Positions 9,715 to 21,734 of a stretch of 64,000 nt of DNA are shown in pieces. The notes under the pieces were generated by a model. That model worked only from the letters and a program-made list of their open reading frames with translations, searched no databases and was not told the DNA's origin. Each line of letters starts with the position of its first letter. Within the stretch, counting starts at the first letter, position 1. Origin of the DNA: Cercis canadensis (taxonomy: Eukaryota; Streptophyta; Magnoliopsida; Fabales; Fabaceae); contig QAOA01005732.1 in assembly GCA_003255065.1 (NCBI GenBank), forward strand, positions 157,244-221,243, given 5' to 3'. The position numbers and the translations under genes were made by a program.

Positions 9715-12411
9715 TGTGGACACCTCATTTCGTCCAAACAATATATATATATATATATATAATTTACATAAGGGAAGAGATAGAGATAGAGAGAGACGTG
9801 GGTGCATAGGTTAGATAAATAAGAGACGTGGGTTCATGGGTTTAGGTGCATGTGAGTGCAGTTTTTAGCAAGAGGAAGGAGAGAGACAGATGGGGCAGCA
9901 GTTAGAAAGGCGTGAGAGAAGAGAGACGTGGGTGCAAAGGGATGAGCATAAAAGCAAGAGACAAGAACCGAAATAGGACACACAGCAAGTAGCACCAGAA
10001 AACAGATACACAACAAGACAGAGAAGGAGAGCACCAACGATAGAGCAACTAGGAATCGAAAGGAGCAAACAAGAGCAGAAAATAGAGACTCAAAGAACCA
10101 AATATAGCAGCAGACGAAAAAGCAGAGCAAAGAGCAGCATGGAGAGGTAGAGAACCAAAGAAAGATAAAGGGAAGACAAAGACATCACCAATAAAGAGAA
10201 CAAAAAGGAAAAGAAACAGAAAGAAAGATTAGAAACAAGGAGCATACGAGGTTTTGTTTTGTTCTGTGACTCATTTGAAATTCTTATGGCATCTAACTAC
10301 TATTTTGTATATTTGCAATTTTCTATTTTGTTCATTGTTGGTCATTCCCCATCAATAACAGAGAGAGAGAAGCTAATGAGGTTCTTTGATTTATTTGACT
10401 CTCTTTTATCCAATGGTCATGTTAAAGGTTTTGGGTAATATGTAGAAAGTATTTGGTGCAAACCTTTGTACCCCAAAGAGAGAGAGATATCCATTTTCTA
10501 GAGAGAAAAGCGATGTAGAGAGAGAAACAAAATTCTAGAGAGAGAATCAAAGAAGAANATTGTTGGTCATTCCCCATGAATAACAGAGAGAGAGAAGCTA
10601 ATGAGGTTCTTTGATTTATTTGACTCTCTTTTATCGAATGGTCATGTTAAAGGTTTTGGGTAATATGTAGAAAGTATTTGGTGCAAACCTTTGTACCCCA
10701 AAGAGAGAGAGATATCCATTTTCTAGAGAGAAAAGCGATGTAGAGAGAGAAACAAAATTCTAGAGAGAGAATCAAAGAAGAAGACTAAGTTCAAAAGAAA
10801 TAAAGACTAAGTGAAACCCAAAACGGAGAAAAATTAAAGTTTTCACCTTAGGATTTGCTACCTAGAGAATGACTGGAGTTTTCCTTTTGGACTGAAGTTT
10901 CCATGACTGCATTTCCATCCACTGCTGCGTTTCTAGTTAGGCTGGAGTTTTCATTTCATTATTTTGTCTAATTAGTTCATTTGGATTTTAAAAAGGGGTG
11001 CTGGTTTTGTTTATTTTCGTTGGGTCATATTGCATATCTTGGGTTTGGGTGTTGGTTCCTTTCTTTTTTTTAGTTGAGCTTTTTGTTTTGTTTTTATGTT
11101 CAGACTAGTTGCTTTTGATGTACAGGCCATTATTTGCTTTTGAGTTAAAATGTTGGTAAATTGGACTCATTTTTGAATTGGGCTTTATAGGTTAAATTTG
11201 ATGGGTCCATTCTAATGGGTTAGTGTTTTATGATGAGTTTATATTTTATTTCGTTTTGGGCCATTAAATTGATGGGCTATGTTGCTATTTTTTTGGTTGC
11301 TGTTGGGCCAGATCCGAATTGGGCCCATCAGTATATTTACTTTAGTCATATTTTATGGGTCTGGGTCAATTGGGTTAGGATTTAATTGGTTTGTTTTTTT
11401 TAGCTGGTTGGGTTTGGTCCAAAATGGACTAGCCCACCAGAGGCTCTAGTTTTTTTGGGCCTAGGGGATTTGGGTTTAAAATTTAGTATGCATTTTTTTT
11501 TAGCCCATTTAGATTAGACCTTTATTTTTATTTTATTTTAGGGTTAGATATTTTTATTTATTTATGTTAATTTTTGTTATTTATTTATTTATTTGTTTGT
11601 TTTCATTTATATATTATTTTATTTATTTATTTATTTTAAATTTATTTGTTTTATTTTATTTTACCTTTTTTTTCTCTTCTATTTAAATGGTTTAATTGAA
11701 ATAAAATTAGAAGTAAATTCAATTTTTAAACATATATCATGCATTTTTATATAGTTTAGTTTAAATTGTGCGAATAGTATCCATATGCCCCTTACTTATT
11801 AAGGGATGTATAAGAGCGACTTACCCCCATAGGGGTGGCTCTCTTATTTACCCGAGGTAAAGATAAGTGTCACTTTGGGAACCGAGAAGCGTGGGAACAA
11901 AGTGGAAGGATTAGGACGCGATTAGATTCATGCATAACATAATTTTAACTTGAAAGTTTTGAATTTCTTTTAATTTTATTTTTTGAAAAATAAAATAAAA
12001 AATTTCTTTTGAATCATTGTGAATTACGCAAACTTTGATCCCAAATTAGGGTACGTAGGAATTCGAGGGTGACGAATCAAGTCTCATTGTGAATAATCAC
12101 CTATTTTTCTTTTAGGGATAACATAAATATAATTAGGCCATAATTTAATTTGCACAATTAATTTTAGGTAACCGTCGTTTAGACGGGTGTTATAAGGTGC
12201 CTAACACCTTCTCTATACACAATTAGACTCCCGAACCCTCTCTGGTTCGCAGACATATTTTTTTTAAAAGTAAATAATAATAAAAGGGGTTTTCCAATTG
12301 TTCCCCAATTTTTAATATAATTGGTGGCGACTCCAGAGTTTTCATTTTGAAAACTAAATCATTTTATTTTAGCCATTTGCGTGATAGCGACCTCCAGGTA
12401 CGTTATGATAG
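9715..12411 (+). repeat. 5' LTR of the Ogre-type element
   Basis: Starts TGTGGACACCTC, matching TGTTGACACCTC at 23828. Homology with the 3' LTR runs, with indels, to 'cctaggggatttgggt' near 11474. The remaining 940 bases have no second copy here because the 3' LTR is truncated. Relative to the 3' LTR this copy has about 130 extra bases near 9800-9930 and a local duplication around an N at 10558. The end is inferred from the PBS-like motif. Confidence 0.75.
10334..10782 (+). repeat. 224-bp direct duplication around a single N (likely assembly artefact)
   Basis: 10334-10557 and 10559-10782 are the same 224-bp segment with only two visible substitutions, separated by one N at 10558. The 3' LTR has the segment once. 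See findings. Confidence 0.8.
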
Positions 12412-12413
12412 TT

Positions 12414-12431
12414 TGGTGACTCCACTGGGGA
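12414..12431 (+). other. Primer-binding-site-like motif after the 5' LTR
   Basis: TGGTGACTCCACTGGGGA begins with TGG, as expected for pairing to a tRNA 3' CCA end. It resembles the TGGCGACTCCACTGGGGA-type motif common after LTRs of Tat/Ogre elements. The priming tRNA is not assigned. Confidence 0.6.
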
Positions 12432-13178
12432 TATTCGAGAGTCAAGCCTAAAAAATTAATTGTGCATAATAAATATGGCCTTTTCGTATTTTCTTTATTT
12501 CATTGTTTATTTAATTTTCATTCTTTTATTTCATGTATATATTTAGTATATATTTTTGTCTCACATTTGTAAATAATTGTAGTATAATATGTGCTCTTTT
12601 GCAGTAGGTAGATGTAGGATGAGGTTTGTTTGCTTCCTCTGCACACACAAAACACTAACACTCATACCTCACACACTTTCTTTGGTTCTATACCCGAGTC
12701 ACATTTAAACTTAGGGTTAGATATGGAGTAAGCATTATCCCAAAGGGGCTAAGTATCCTTGCGATCTATGCAAAGCTCTCACTTAGATTGTAACTTGTCC
12801 TTTTAACATGAGTAAATAGAGAGGCTCTACCTTTCGTCTATTCATGTTAACAAGACAAGGTCTCCGTCATCTCGATGAGAGGCAATCTATAGTACCTTGG
12901 ACTTTTAAGATGTAGCACTGACCTAATAACCATGCACGTAATTTGACTGTACAAGCCCTCCTTTAGGTTAGATCATGACCACTAAGTTAGAATCCTTGAG
13001 CTTAGATGTCAACCTTTTCTTAAGACAATAGGGGAAGCATAATTTCTCTTTTATTTTTTCTCATTTTACTCACTTTATTTCTCATTTGTAAATACATTGT
13101 AAATTTTTTTGACAAGGTTTGATCACATTTTATTTTTGAACTTTTTAGCAATAATCCATATGAAGTTGAATTGTTAAT
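12432..13178 (+). other. Untranslated leader of the Ogre-type element
   Basis: No coding potential is seen. It runs from the PBS-like motif to the ORF1 start codon. Confidence 0.6.
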
Positions 13179-15261
13179 ATGGCCAGTTGAGATCCTGTTT
13201 TTGAAAATTCTAAGACTTCACGAGCTTTCATAAGGGATATGGCATCACTACCAACTGAAGAGAGAGATTGTTTACCTAAGGGACATCCTAGCACATTGCC
13301 TAAGAGGCTTCGAGTCCATGTTGAAGTCAATGATGTGACTGAAGTAGACCATTTTTTTAAATTACTACCCATTGATGAAAAGACAGCTTTTAATTAGAAA
13401 TACGGAAAGATTTGGGACTTGTTGAAGGTTGAGGTACATGAGATGGTCGTGGTTACCATGTTGAATTACTGGGATCCTTCATACCGTTGCTTAACTTTTG
13501 GAGTCATTGACACGACCTTGACCATTGAAGAGTATGCCTATATGCTGAATTTGCCATTGACTACTCAAACCAAGGTGTATACTCACAACAAGAATAAAGT
13601 TGCTTTGGGAAGGGTTGCTGGGTGGCTAGGTGTATTTGTTGACATGGTGAAAAGTAAAATGATTCTAAAGGACACTAGCATGAGGGGGTGGCCTATGACT
13701 TTCATAATACTCAGTTTACAAAATTTTCTTGACAAAAAGGAATGGGAAAAACTGAGGGATTTGATTGCTTTATGTATCTACAGACTTATTTTATTCCCAT
13801 CTGCCAAGAATGCTATTAGTCTTTTAGCCGCTGATGTGTTTCAACAAGTTCTTGAGCACAAGATTAATCCAGTACCCGCCATATTGGCCGACACATTTGG
13901 AGCTCTAAATTTTTGTCGAAGGAAAGGCGAGGGTAAACTCAAATGTTGTTTACAACTATTATTCGTCTGGCTCTTCTACCATGTTCAAGGAAAAAATTAT
14001 CCACGATTGACTAATTTTGGCTTTGGGATGGAGTTCATAAGGAAATTTACTGAATTGAAGATTGTGAAAGAAGATCGAGATTTCTGGTTGAACCGTTATA
14101 TTGGTATTGATGAAGGAAATTTTACATGGCGTTCTCATTGGTCTAAAGGGCATGGCATATTGGTTCGTTGTGGAGATTTTTTGTATGTGCCATTGATGGG
14201 TACTCGAGGTTGTGTGGCCTACACGCCTACCCTAGTCTTGAGGCAATTCGAACACCTTTAATACATTCCTTACACTAAAGGACTTGTTGAAATGGAGTTC
14301 AAGTATGATTCTCAAGGGAGTGAAAATAACTTGTACAAGGTCAAGAAGGCTTGGTAAAGATTATCATTCCAACAAGAAGACCCATGCTTTGATACTGATG
14401 AGGCGATTACTTTGTATGGTACTTGGGTTCGAGAGAAAGCTAGAGAGGTCGGAGTAGCACATGCTGTTACTATTTCTCATCCACCTCCTTTTGAAGTGCC
14501 TGCTCGTGATTTTGAGGCTGAATTTGCTATGAAAGAAAAACTTAGAGAAGAAGAAATGAAAAGAAAATTAGATGAAGTAGAAGTCGAAAAGAAGAAATGG
14601 CTTGAAGAATGAGCTCAGCTTACGAAGAGATTAACAAGAGCAGAGAAAGAAAAAGAGGAAGTACCAAGATGTCGCTCAAAATGCCTCATTGAAGCAAATT
14701 GAACAAATAGAAAGACAAATTCATGAGACAAGAGAAGTGGCGAAACACAGACTTGAGCAGATGGGATGTCTTAAAGCGAAGATTGAAGAACTAGAGGAGA
14801 ATCTAGAGGAAGAAAAAGAGGTTCACAAACAACAAATGGAAAATTGGGAGAACGGGTATGAAAATATGAAAAAGCTGAAAACCCAAGAGGAAGAAGATAA
14901 AGAGTTTTTACGTTGTCAATGTGAAGACATGGAACACCAAAATACTCGCTTGGGCAATACTCTTCAAAAGGCAAGAGAGATGGTGACACTTTGGAAGCAA
15001 CAATATGAACTTTTGAAAGAGAAAAAAGAAATGGATAAAGGAGGTGACGCTTCGGAGACCGGAAAATGGAAAAAGTGTTTTGAATATTTGATGGAGAATT
15101 CCTATGATAAGGCAGAGAGGCTGAGACAAAGAGTTCAAGAAGTTGAAGTTCACACAACTCCTTTTGCATTACCTACAAGGGATTTGGAGAAACTTTTTGA
15201 AGAATGCAAGAGTATTTTAAATGACATAAGTTTCTTGATGTACTTGAACTACAATCATTAA
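13179..15261 (+). pseudogene. Ogre ORF1: DUF7745/plant-mobile-domain-like protein with C-terminal coiled coil
   Basis: Extra ORF upstream of gag, as in Ogre elements; its function is not known. The N-terminal 400 residues carry motifs shared with the DUF7745 family of plant retroelement proteins: LNYWDPSYRCLTFG, TIEEYAYMLNLPL, PVPAILADTFGALN and VLRQFEHL. The C-terminal half is highly charged (Lys/Glu-rich) and reads as a long coiled coil. The likely start is ATG 13179. Breaks: TGA 13188, TAG 13395, TAA 14259, TAA about 14355 and TGA about 14610, plus a frame change near 14660. The stops look like C-to-T changes. It does not overlap gag and is separated from it by about 370 bases. Confidence 0.75.
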
Positions 15262-15606
15262 TAAAATGTGCTTCGTTTTCATTGGACCAATCTCTCATGT
15301 TAGTTGTATGCGATAATCTTTCTCGTAATGTCAAAAACATTCGCGAATATTATCATTGTCATGTTTTTCCGTAAGGAACCAAAGTTCCTACCGAAAGATA
15401 AGACTCGTATCCCACGAAAGTACTTGTGAAGAAGATGAATTTTAAAATCGATCGCTTAAAGGACTCGTCCAAGTCATATTAACAATCGGTCTTCTCAAGA
15501 GATTGCTAAAATATTTTTACTATTTTCATTTTTACTCATTTATTCTTTATGTTTTATTTTCATTTTTTATCGTCCATTAGGGGATTAAGACATCATTGGT
15601 CCTGCA
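15262..15606 (+). other. Spacer between ORF1 and gag
   Basis: No coding potential is seen. Confidence 0.5.
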
Positions 15607-15636
15607 AAGAAAGCACGGTTCAATAAAAAAGGCTCT

Positions 15637-17935
15637 GTGAAAAGATCAATCGGACTCAGATCTAGGACTGTTACTATCATGGACAGAACTCAGGAATCAG
15701 AGAGGGATTTAGGAGTTGAGTTGGATGGGATGAAAGAACAAATGAATGAGATAAGGAGTTTACTTGTTGAGAGTTTAAAGCTAAAAGGGACGGCTGAAGG
15801 CCCGAGTCATTCTGACTTTCTCCCCATATCCCAAGTAGCACCACTGCTGACTTTTCCTGCTCATGAGCAAAATGTTACCACAGCTCAATTCAATCCCATT
15901 TGGGGCATGCCCCCTCATCTAATGACACTCGCAACAAGGGCCGCCCACGGATTAGACCATAATTCCACTATCCCACCTACTACCCAACCACCTGAATTTC
16001 GATTCACCGCCACCTTAGCTAAAGCAAATCCTACCACAGAGACTGTCTTTAATCTAAGTGGACACAAGGGTAACGTATACACTTACACTTCACCGATCAC
16101 CCATTCTGTTTTTAATGTGTCCACCTAGAATCCACCAATGACCATGCATGTTGAGAAAGAATCTGAGGAGTGCGAAAAAGAAAAAGAAAAAGAGAAATTG
16201 TTGACTTTAGAGGAGAGGATTAGAGCTATGGAAGGAACTAGTTCTTTTGGAGCTGTGGGAGTCAAGTAATTACATCTTACTCCGGGAGTGTCAATTCCTA
16301 GAGATCTTAAGCTCCCTGAGTTTAAGAAGTATGATGGGACTGGTAACCCGAAGTTTCATCTGGTCTCTTATATTACGGAGATAGCCGCTATAGAGGAAGA
16401 TGAGAAGGTGTTGATTCATTTCTTTCCAAAAAGTCTCACTGGTGCTGCTTATAATTGGTTTATGAACTTAGACCGCACCAGGATAAGGAGTTGGACGGAT
16501 TTAGCATATGCCTTTCTAAAGCAGTACAAGTTCAACTATGATACTACTCCTACAAGAGAGCAATTGAAGAACATGCAGAAGAAAGATGAATCTTTCCAGG
16601 AGTATGCCCAGAAATGGAGGACTTTGGCTTCTGAAGTTCAACCTCCACTTCTTGACTCCGAATTATGCTCCATTTTTTCTGGATACATTGAAATCTCCGT
16701 ATTTGGAGTTGATGGCGGGTTGTCCCTTTCATGATTTTGCTGATATTATCAAGGCTAGGGAAAGAATAGAAGGACTGGTGAAGGTTGGAAAGTTGCAAGG
16801 AATGAGTACTGAGAGTAATAGTTTTAGCCAGAAGAGAGCAGGGTTCCAAAAAAAGAAAGAAGGAGAAGTGAACTGGGTACAAACACCAGGAACCTATCAA
16901 TACCCTCAACCTAAAAGACCAAGCTATACTCAAAATCCTTCATTTCCACCATCATACCCTGTTAATGCTATCCCTTCATCTTATCCCCAATACACACTAA
17001 ATCACCAAGCTCCATTCATTCCCACTTATCAGAACACACCTCAAAGTTTCCCGGTATCAAGACCACCATTTAGGACAAACTACCAGGGGTATAGGAACCA
17101 GCCACGTCCTTTACAAAGAGATGAACCGTTTCCAAACATCCCTATTACTAGAGCTGAATTGTTCAAACAATTGTGTGAGACTCATGTGATAGCTCCTAAG
17201 CCTGTACAACCAATTCAGCCACCATTCCCTTAATGGTATAACCCAAGCCTCAAGTGTGATTATCATCGAGGTATTGTGGGACATTTGATTGAAGATTGTC
17301 CAAGGTTTAAGTTTGATGTGTTAAATTTGATCAAGCAATGCGTGATCAAAATTGAAGAAATTGGGAGAGAGCCTAATGTAAACAATAATCCTTTTCCTAA
17401 CCATGAAGCGAGACCAAAGATTAATGTTATACTTGAAGAAGTTGGGGAAATCCGAAAGATTACTCAGATAAAGACTCCCATGAGGTTAATACGAGAAACA
17501 TTGAGGTCAACTGGATGCAGTTTAGAAGGTCCTTTTAGGCCAATAAAAAATGATGATCAATATGATGGGGATTCTTTTTGTGAACATCACCAGAGTATGG
17601 GACATGATATAGAAAGGTGCTGGGAATTCAAGTGTGGAGTTCAGAAGCTGATGACTTTAGGAGTCTTAAGGTTTGAGAGGAGAAGTGAGGGGAATCAAAA
17701 GGAGATCAACATGACTGGAGAAGAACAACATGGGGCCAAACCTTTTGTCCTTAGAGTTTAACCTAATCCCTCAGCTAGCCAAGCTCGGCCAGAGGTGGTC
17801 ATTCAGGTGCCTGCACTGTTCTCTTATGAAAGCAACAATGTCGTACCTTGGAATTACGGAGTAAAAATAGTAAACACTAAAGAAGAAAATCCAGGGAGTT
17901 GCATAGAAAAAAAAAAAAGAATCAGATACGATCAC
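15637..17935 (+). pseudogene. gag (capsid and zinc-knuckle-like region) of the Ogre-type element
   Basis: Structural polyprotein forming the virus-like particle. The capsid region contains PRDLKLPEFKKYDGTGNP, LTGAAYNWFMNLD and FLKQYKFNYDTTPTREQLK, the standard plant gypsy Gag landmarks. A proline/tyrosine-rich linker follows (about 16870-17230). Two Cys/His knuckle-like motifs follow, CDYHRGIVGHLIEDC and CEHHQSMGHDIERC. Breaks: TAG 16126 and TAA about 16267 in the first part, a frameshift at the T run near 16674 (frame 1 to 2), stops at 17231 and 17759, and a second frameshift in the poly-A tract 17907-17918 leading into the protease frame. Confidence 0.85.
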
Positions 17936-17939
17936 CAAT

Positions 17940-19217
17940 GTGATAAGGGTTAGTGGTTTGACTAGAAGTGGACGGTGTTACTTGTCTGAGGAGATAGAAC
18001 ACCAAATAAAGGAGAAAGGAAAAGTAGTGACTAATGAGAGAGAGTCAGATTTAGCCAAGAAGGATACTCAAGGAGAAAATAAGGAAGAAGAAGAATTTTT
18101 GAAGATAATGAGACAAAGTGAATACGATATAGTGGAACAAATGAAGAAAACTCCTGTTCGTATTTCATTATTGTCTCTTATCATGAGCTCTGAATGTCAT
18201 AGACAAGGATTACAAAAGTTCTTACAGCAAGCCTATGGACGGCCATACATAACTGTAGAGAAATTTGGAGGGATGGTAGATTTTATCAAAAACTTTAGCA
18301 CAATCTCCTTTTCTGAAGAAGAGTTGATGCCTGGTATGAGTGCTCACAACAAGGCGCTTCATATCACGCTCAAGTGCCACGACTATATTGTAGCTAAAGT
18401 TTTAAATGATAATGGGTCTGCGCTAAATGTTCTACCTTATTCTACCCTCATGCAATTACCAGTTAATGCGTCCTTCATACGAGAAAGTAGTATGGTGGTA
18501 AGGGCTTTTGATGGAACAAAGCGTGAAGTACTTGCGGATATCTCTCTTTAGTTAGAGATTGGACCAGATAAGTTTGATGTTCCATTCCAAGTGATGGATA
18601 TAGAACCTGCATATACCATGTTACTGGGTAGGCCCTGGATTCATGCTGTGGGAGTGGTGCCATCTAATGGCATCAAAGACTGAAATATGTGATGGGGGAA
18701 GGGTGATAATTGTTAAAGGAGAGGAGGAGATGCTGGTAAGCAAGCCCAGCTCATTACCATATGTTGAAGCAACGGAGCAAGCACTGGAGTCTTCTTTCCA
18801 ATCTCTGGAGATAACCCAGCATGATGGTAAAAGTTTACCAAAGAAAGAGGAAGTTAATCAAGTTGTAGTGAAAATGATGAAGAATAGTGGATTTCAAAAA
18901 GGAAAAGGCTTGGGGGCCAAATTGCAAGGTATCAGTGAACCCATCGTGCTTCCAGAAAATGAAAGTAGACAGAGATTGGGGTATGAGCCTTCCATGGAAG
19001 AGTTCCTGAGATGGCTAAGAAAACACCATGAAACCAGACTTCCTCATCTGCTAGAGACTTTTGTGCCATCAATTGAGTCGTCAATTGTGGATCATAAGCA
19101 CATGGTGAATACCCTAGACGGCTGCTCTAAGAAGGATTGTGGGATTTGGCTTTGCAGAGATTTAGAAGAATTGAATAACTGGGAGATTGAGCCGATGCCA
19201 GATGTGGTCCTCTTTAA
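17940..19217 (+). pseudogene. pol part 1: aspartic protease and G-patch-like motif
   Basis: Retroviral-type protease around 18360-18640: the catalytic site is altered to DNGSALNV (usual D-S/T/D-G) and the flap/C-terminal motif reads LLGRPWIHAVG. Upstream TRSGRCY is a conserved phrase of Tat-clade pol. After the protease comes GFQKGKGLGAKLQG, a glycine-rich G-patch-like motif (about 18889-18932) known from this clade. Breaks: TAG at 18549 inside the protease and a frame change near 18665-18685. The last codon is split by an intron at 19218. Confidence 0.8.
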
Positions 19218-19446
19218 GTAATATCTGTTTATGCCATATTTATTTCTTTTGACTGAAGTCCAAAGTCACTTGAATTTTATTTTTATTATGTATTGCACCA
19301 TGTTTTATTCAAAAAAAAAAATTAATAAAATAATTTGTCATGGAGTTTTCATTCATTTTGGCATCCTTTTGCTTTTGCTGTCTTTCTTACCCACTTCCCA
19401 TCTGTTTATTCATCTTAATTCTTGTTATGTTCTAACTTATTCTCAG
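19218..19446 (+). other. Probable spliceosomal intron inside pol (protease-RT)
   Basis: The frame upstream ends at TTT AA|GTAATATCTG and the RT frame resumes after a pyrimidine-rich CTTATTCTCAG|G. Removing 229 bases rejoins AA+G as a lysine codon and keeps the RT frame open for the 7 codons before its first ATG. T-richness and GT-AG borders fit a plant intron. Ogre elements are known for an intron at this place. Confidence 0.75.
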
Positions 19447-19447
19447 G

Positions 19448-20530
19448 AGTCTTGCTAATATAGATCTAATGTCTCAAGTAGAAGCTCATGTGTCTCCAAT
19501 ACTTGATTCTCATATTGCATTTGGTGAAGACGATTACTGCTTTGATGAAGATTTAGATCTTTCTGGTAAATTTGAGAAAATGATTGAGTCGGCTGAAAAA
19601 ATGATACTTCCTCATAATGAAGAGATTCAGATCATAAACTTTAGTACAAAAAATGAGAAAAGAGAATTGAAAATTGTCGATAACCCAGAAAAAGAGGAAA
19701 TAATTGTTCTTTTCAAAGAGTATAGTGACGTGTTTGCTTGGTCTTACCAAGACATGCCAGGTCTTGACCCTAACATTGTGTCTCACAAGATTCCGCTATA
19801 TTCAGATTACAAGCCAGTCAAGCAAAAGTTGAGAAGAATGAGGCCTGAAATGTCTAGCAAGATAAAAGAAGAGGTGATCAAGCAGATTGAGGCTGGTTTC
19901 TTAGAAGTATCAACTTATCCGGAATGGGTTGCCAATATAGTTCCAGTGCCTAAAAAGGATGGTCGAGTAAGAATGTGCGTGGATTTCCGGGATCTGAATA
20001 AAGCCAGTCCGAAAGATGATTTTCCTTTGCCACACATAGATGTACTTGTGGACAGCACGGCCAAAAATCACCAGTATTCTTTCATGGATGGGTATTCGGG
20101 GTACAATCAGATTCTAATGGCTGATGAAGATAAAGAGAAGACTACGTTCATCAGACATTGGGGTACCTATTGTTATAAGGTAATGCTCTTTGGGTTGAAG
20201 AATGCAAGAGCTACCTATCAGAGGGCCATGGTCACACTTTTTCATGACATGATACACAAAGAAATCGAAGTTTATGTGGATGATATGGTGGCGAAGTCAA
20301 AACAAGGAGAAAGCCAGTGAATGTGCTTCGAAAATTGTTCGACAGGCTAAGAAAATACAAGCTAAGATTGAACCCAAATAAATGCACTTTTGGTGCGACT
20401 TCTGGTAAGTTGTTAGGATTTATCGTTAGCGAGAAAGGAATTGAAGTAGATCCAGATAAAGTTTGAGCAATTTGGGAGATGTCATCCCCAAGATCAGAAA
20501 AAGAAGTTCGGAGTTTTTTAGGGAATATCC
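19448..20530 (+). pseudogene. pol part 2: reverse transcriptase (3' part frameshifted)
   Basis: RT polymerase domain: VKQKLRRMRPEMSSKIKEE, VPVPKKDGRVRMCVDFRDLN, FPLPHIDVLVD, FMDGYSGYNQI, LFGLKNARATYQRAM and the catalytic YVDDMVAKSK. A frameshift near 20300-20316 (frame 2 to 1) precedes the thumb region (LRLNPNKCTFG, LLGFIVSEKGIEVDP), with TGA at 20464. The sequence stops at RSFLGN, where the RNase H domains should follow, and joins integrase directly. Confidence 0.9.
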
Positions 20531-21734
20531 AGTTGGCGCTAATGAAAATGATAGGAAGACTATTAGACGTCTGACATTGGGATTCTTTCTGAGTGGAGAG
20601 ATTTTGTACAAAAGAAGTCATGACGGAACACTTTTACGATGTGTGGATGCTAAGGAAGCTAGTCTCATTTTGAGTGCTATTCATGAAGGAATATGCGCTA
20701 CTCATGCAAACGATTATATGATGATTCGAAAAATTCTACGAGCGGGTTATTACTGGACAACAATGGAAAGAGATTGCATCAGTTATGTTAGAAAGTGTCA
20801 CAAGTGCCAAATCTATGCTAATCTCACTAAAGTACCAGCGTCCATGTTGCACAGTATAACAACCCCTTGGCCATTTTCTATGTGGGGAATTGATATCATC
20901 GGTCCAATCAATCCGAAAGCATCCAATGGACACCGTTTCATTCTCGTGGTAATCGACTATTTCACAAAATGGGAAGAAGTTGCTTCTTATGTGAAAGTGA
21001 CTTAAAAAATAGTGGCAAGATTTTTGAAAACGAATATCATTTGTCGATATGGGCAACTAGAGAAAATCATCACTGATAATGGTTTGAATTTGAATGGCAC
21101 AGATATACAAAAGTTGTGCACACAATTCGCAATTAAGCATCATAATTCTTCGCCATATAGACCTCAGATAAATGGAGTAGTAGAAGCCGCAAACAAAAAT
21201 ATCAAGAATATAGTGGAAAAGATGGTCGTGACTTACAAAGATTAGCATGAAATGCTTCCCTATGCCTTGCATGCTTACCGCATAGCGGTTCGATCGTCGA
21301 CTGAGGTAACGCCATATTCTCTGGTATATGGTATGACAGCTGTTACTCCTATAGAAGTAGAGATTCCCTCTCTCAGAGTCTTGATGGAAACTGATTTAGA
21401 AGAATCAGAATGGGCACGGGTCAGATATGAGCAACCGAATATGATTGAGGAGAAAAGATTAATTACAATTTGCCATGGATAGTTATATCAACAAAGAATG
21501 GCTAGAGCATTCAACAAAAAGGTTCGATTTCGAGAGTTTCAACTAGGAGATCTAGTGTTGAGAAAAATCTTGCCTCATCAAGAAGATGCACGGGGAAAAT
21601 GGGCCCCAACTCATCAAGGCCCATACATTGTCAAACAAGCATTCTCTGGAGGTGCTTTGATTCTCACAGATATGGAAGGGAAAGAGCTGGCTAAGCCGAT
21701 AAATTCTGATGCAGTCAGAAAATATTACTCGTAA
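20524..21734 (+). pseudogene. pol part 3: integrase, three in-frame stops
   Basis: Integrase in one frame: zinc-binding HHCC (IHEGICATHA ... CHKCQ), the DDE core (WGIDIIGPI; IITDNGLNLN; NGVVEAANKNI) and a C-terminal DNA-binding region (FQLGDLVLRKILP, GPYIVKQAFSGGALIL), ending at 21734. Stops at TAA 21003, TAG 21243 and TAG 21480 interrupt it. The first and third fit C-to-T from CAA/CAG and the second G-to-A from TGG. Confidence 0.9.

Noticed and set aside
9834..10130. Minus-strand Cys/Leu-rich frames in the LTRs (also 23749-24113)
   Set aside because: They mirror the purine-rich strand of the Ogre LTR in both copies and have no conserved motif.
14771..15169. Minus-strand frames opposite the ORF1 coiled coil
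   Set aside because: Shadow frames of a Lys/Glu-rich coding strand.
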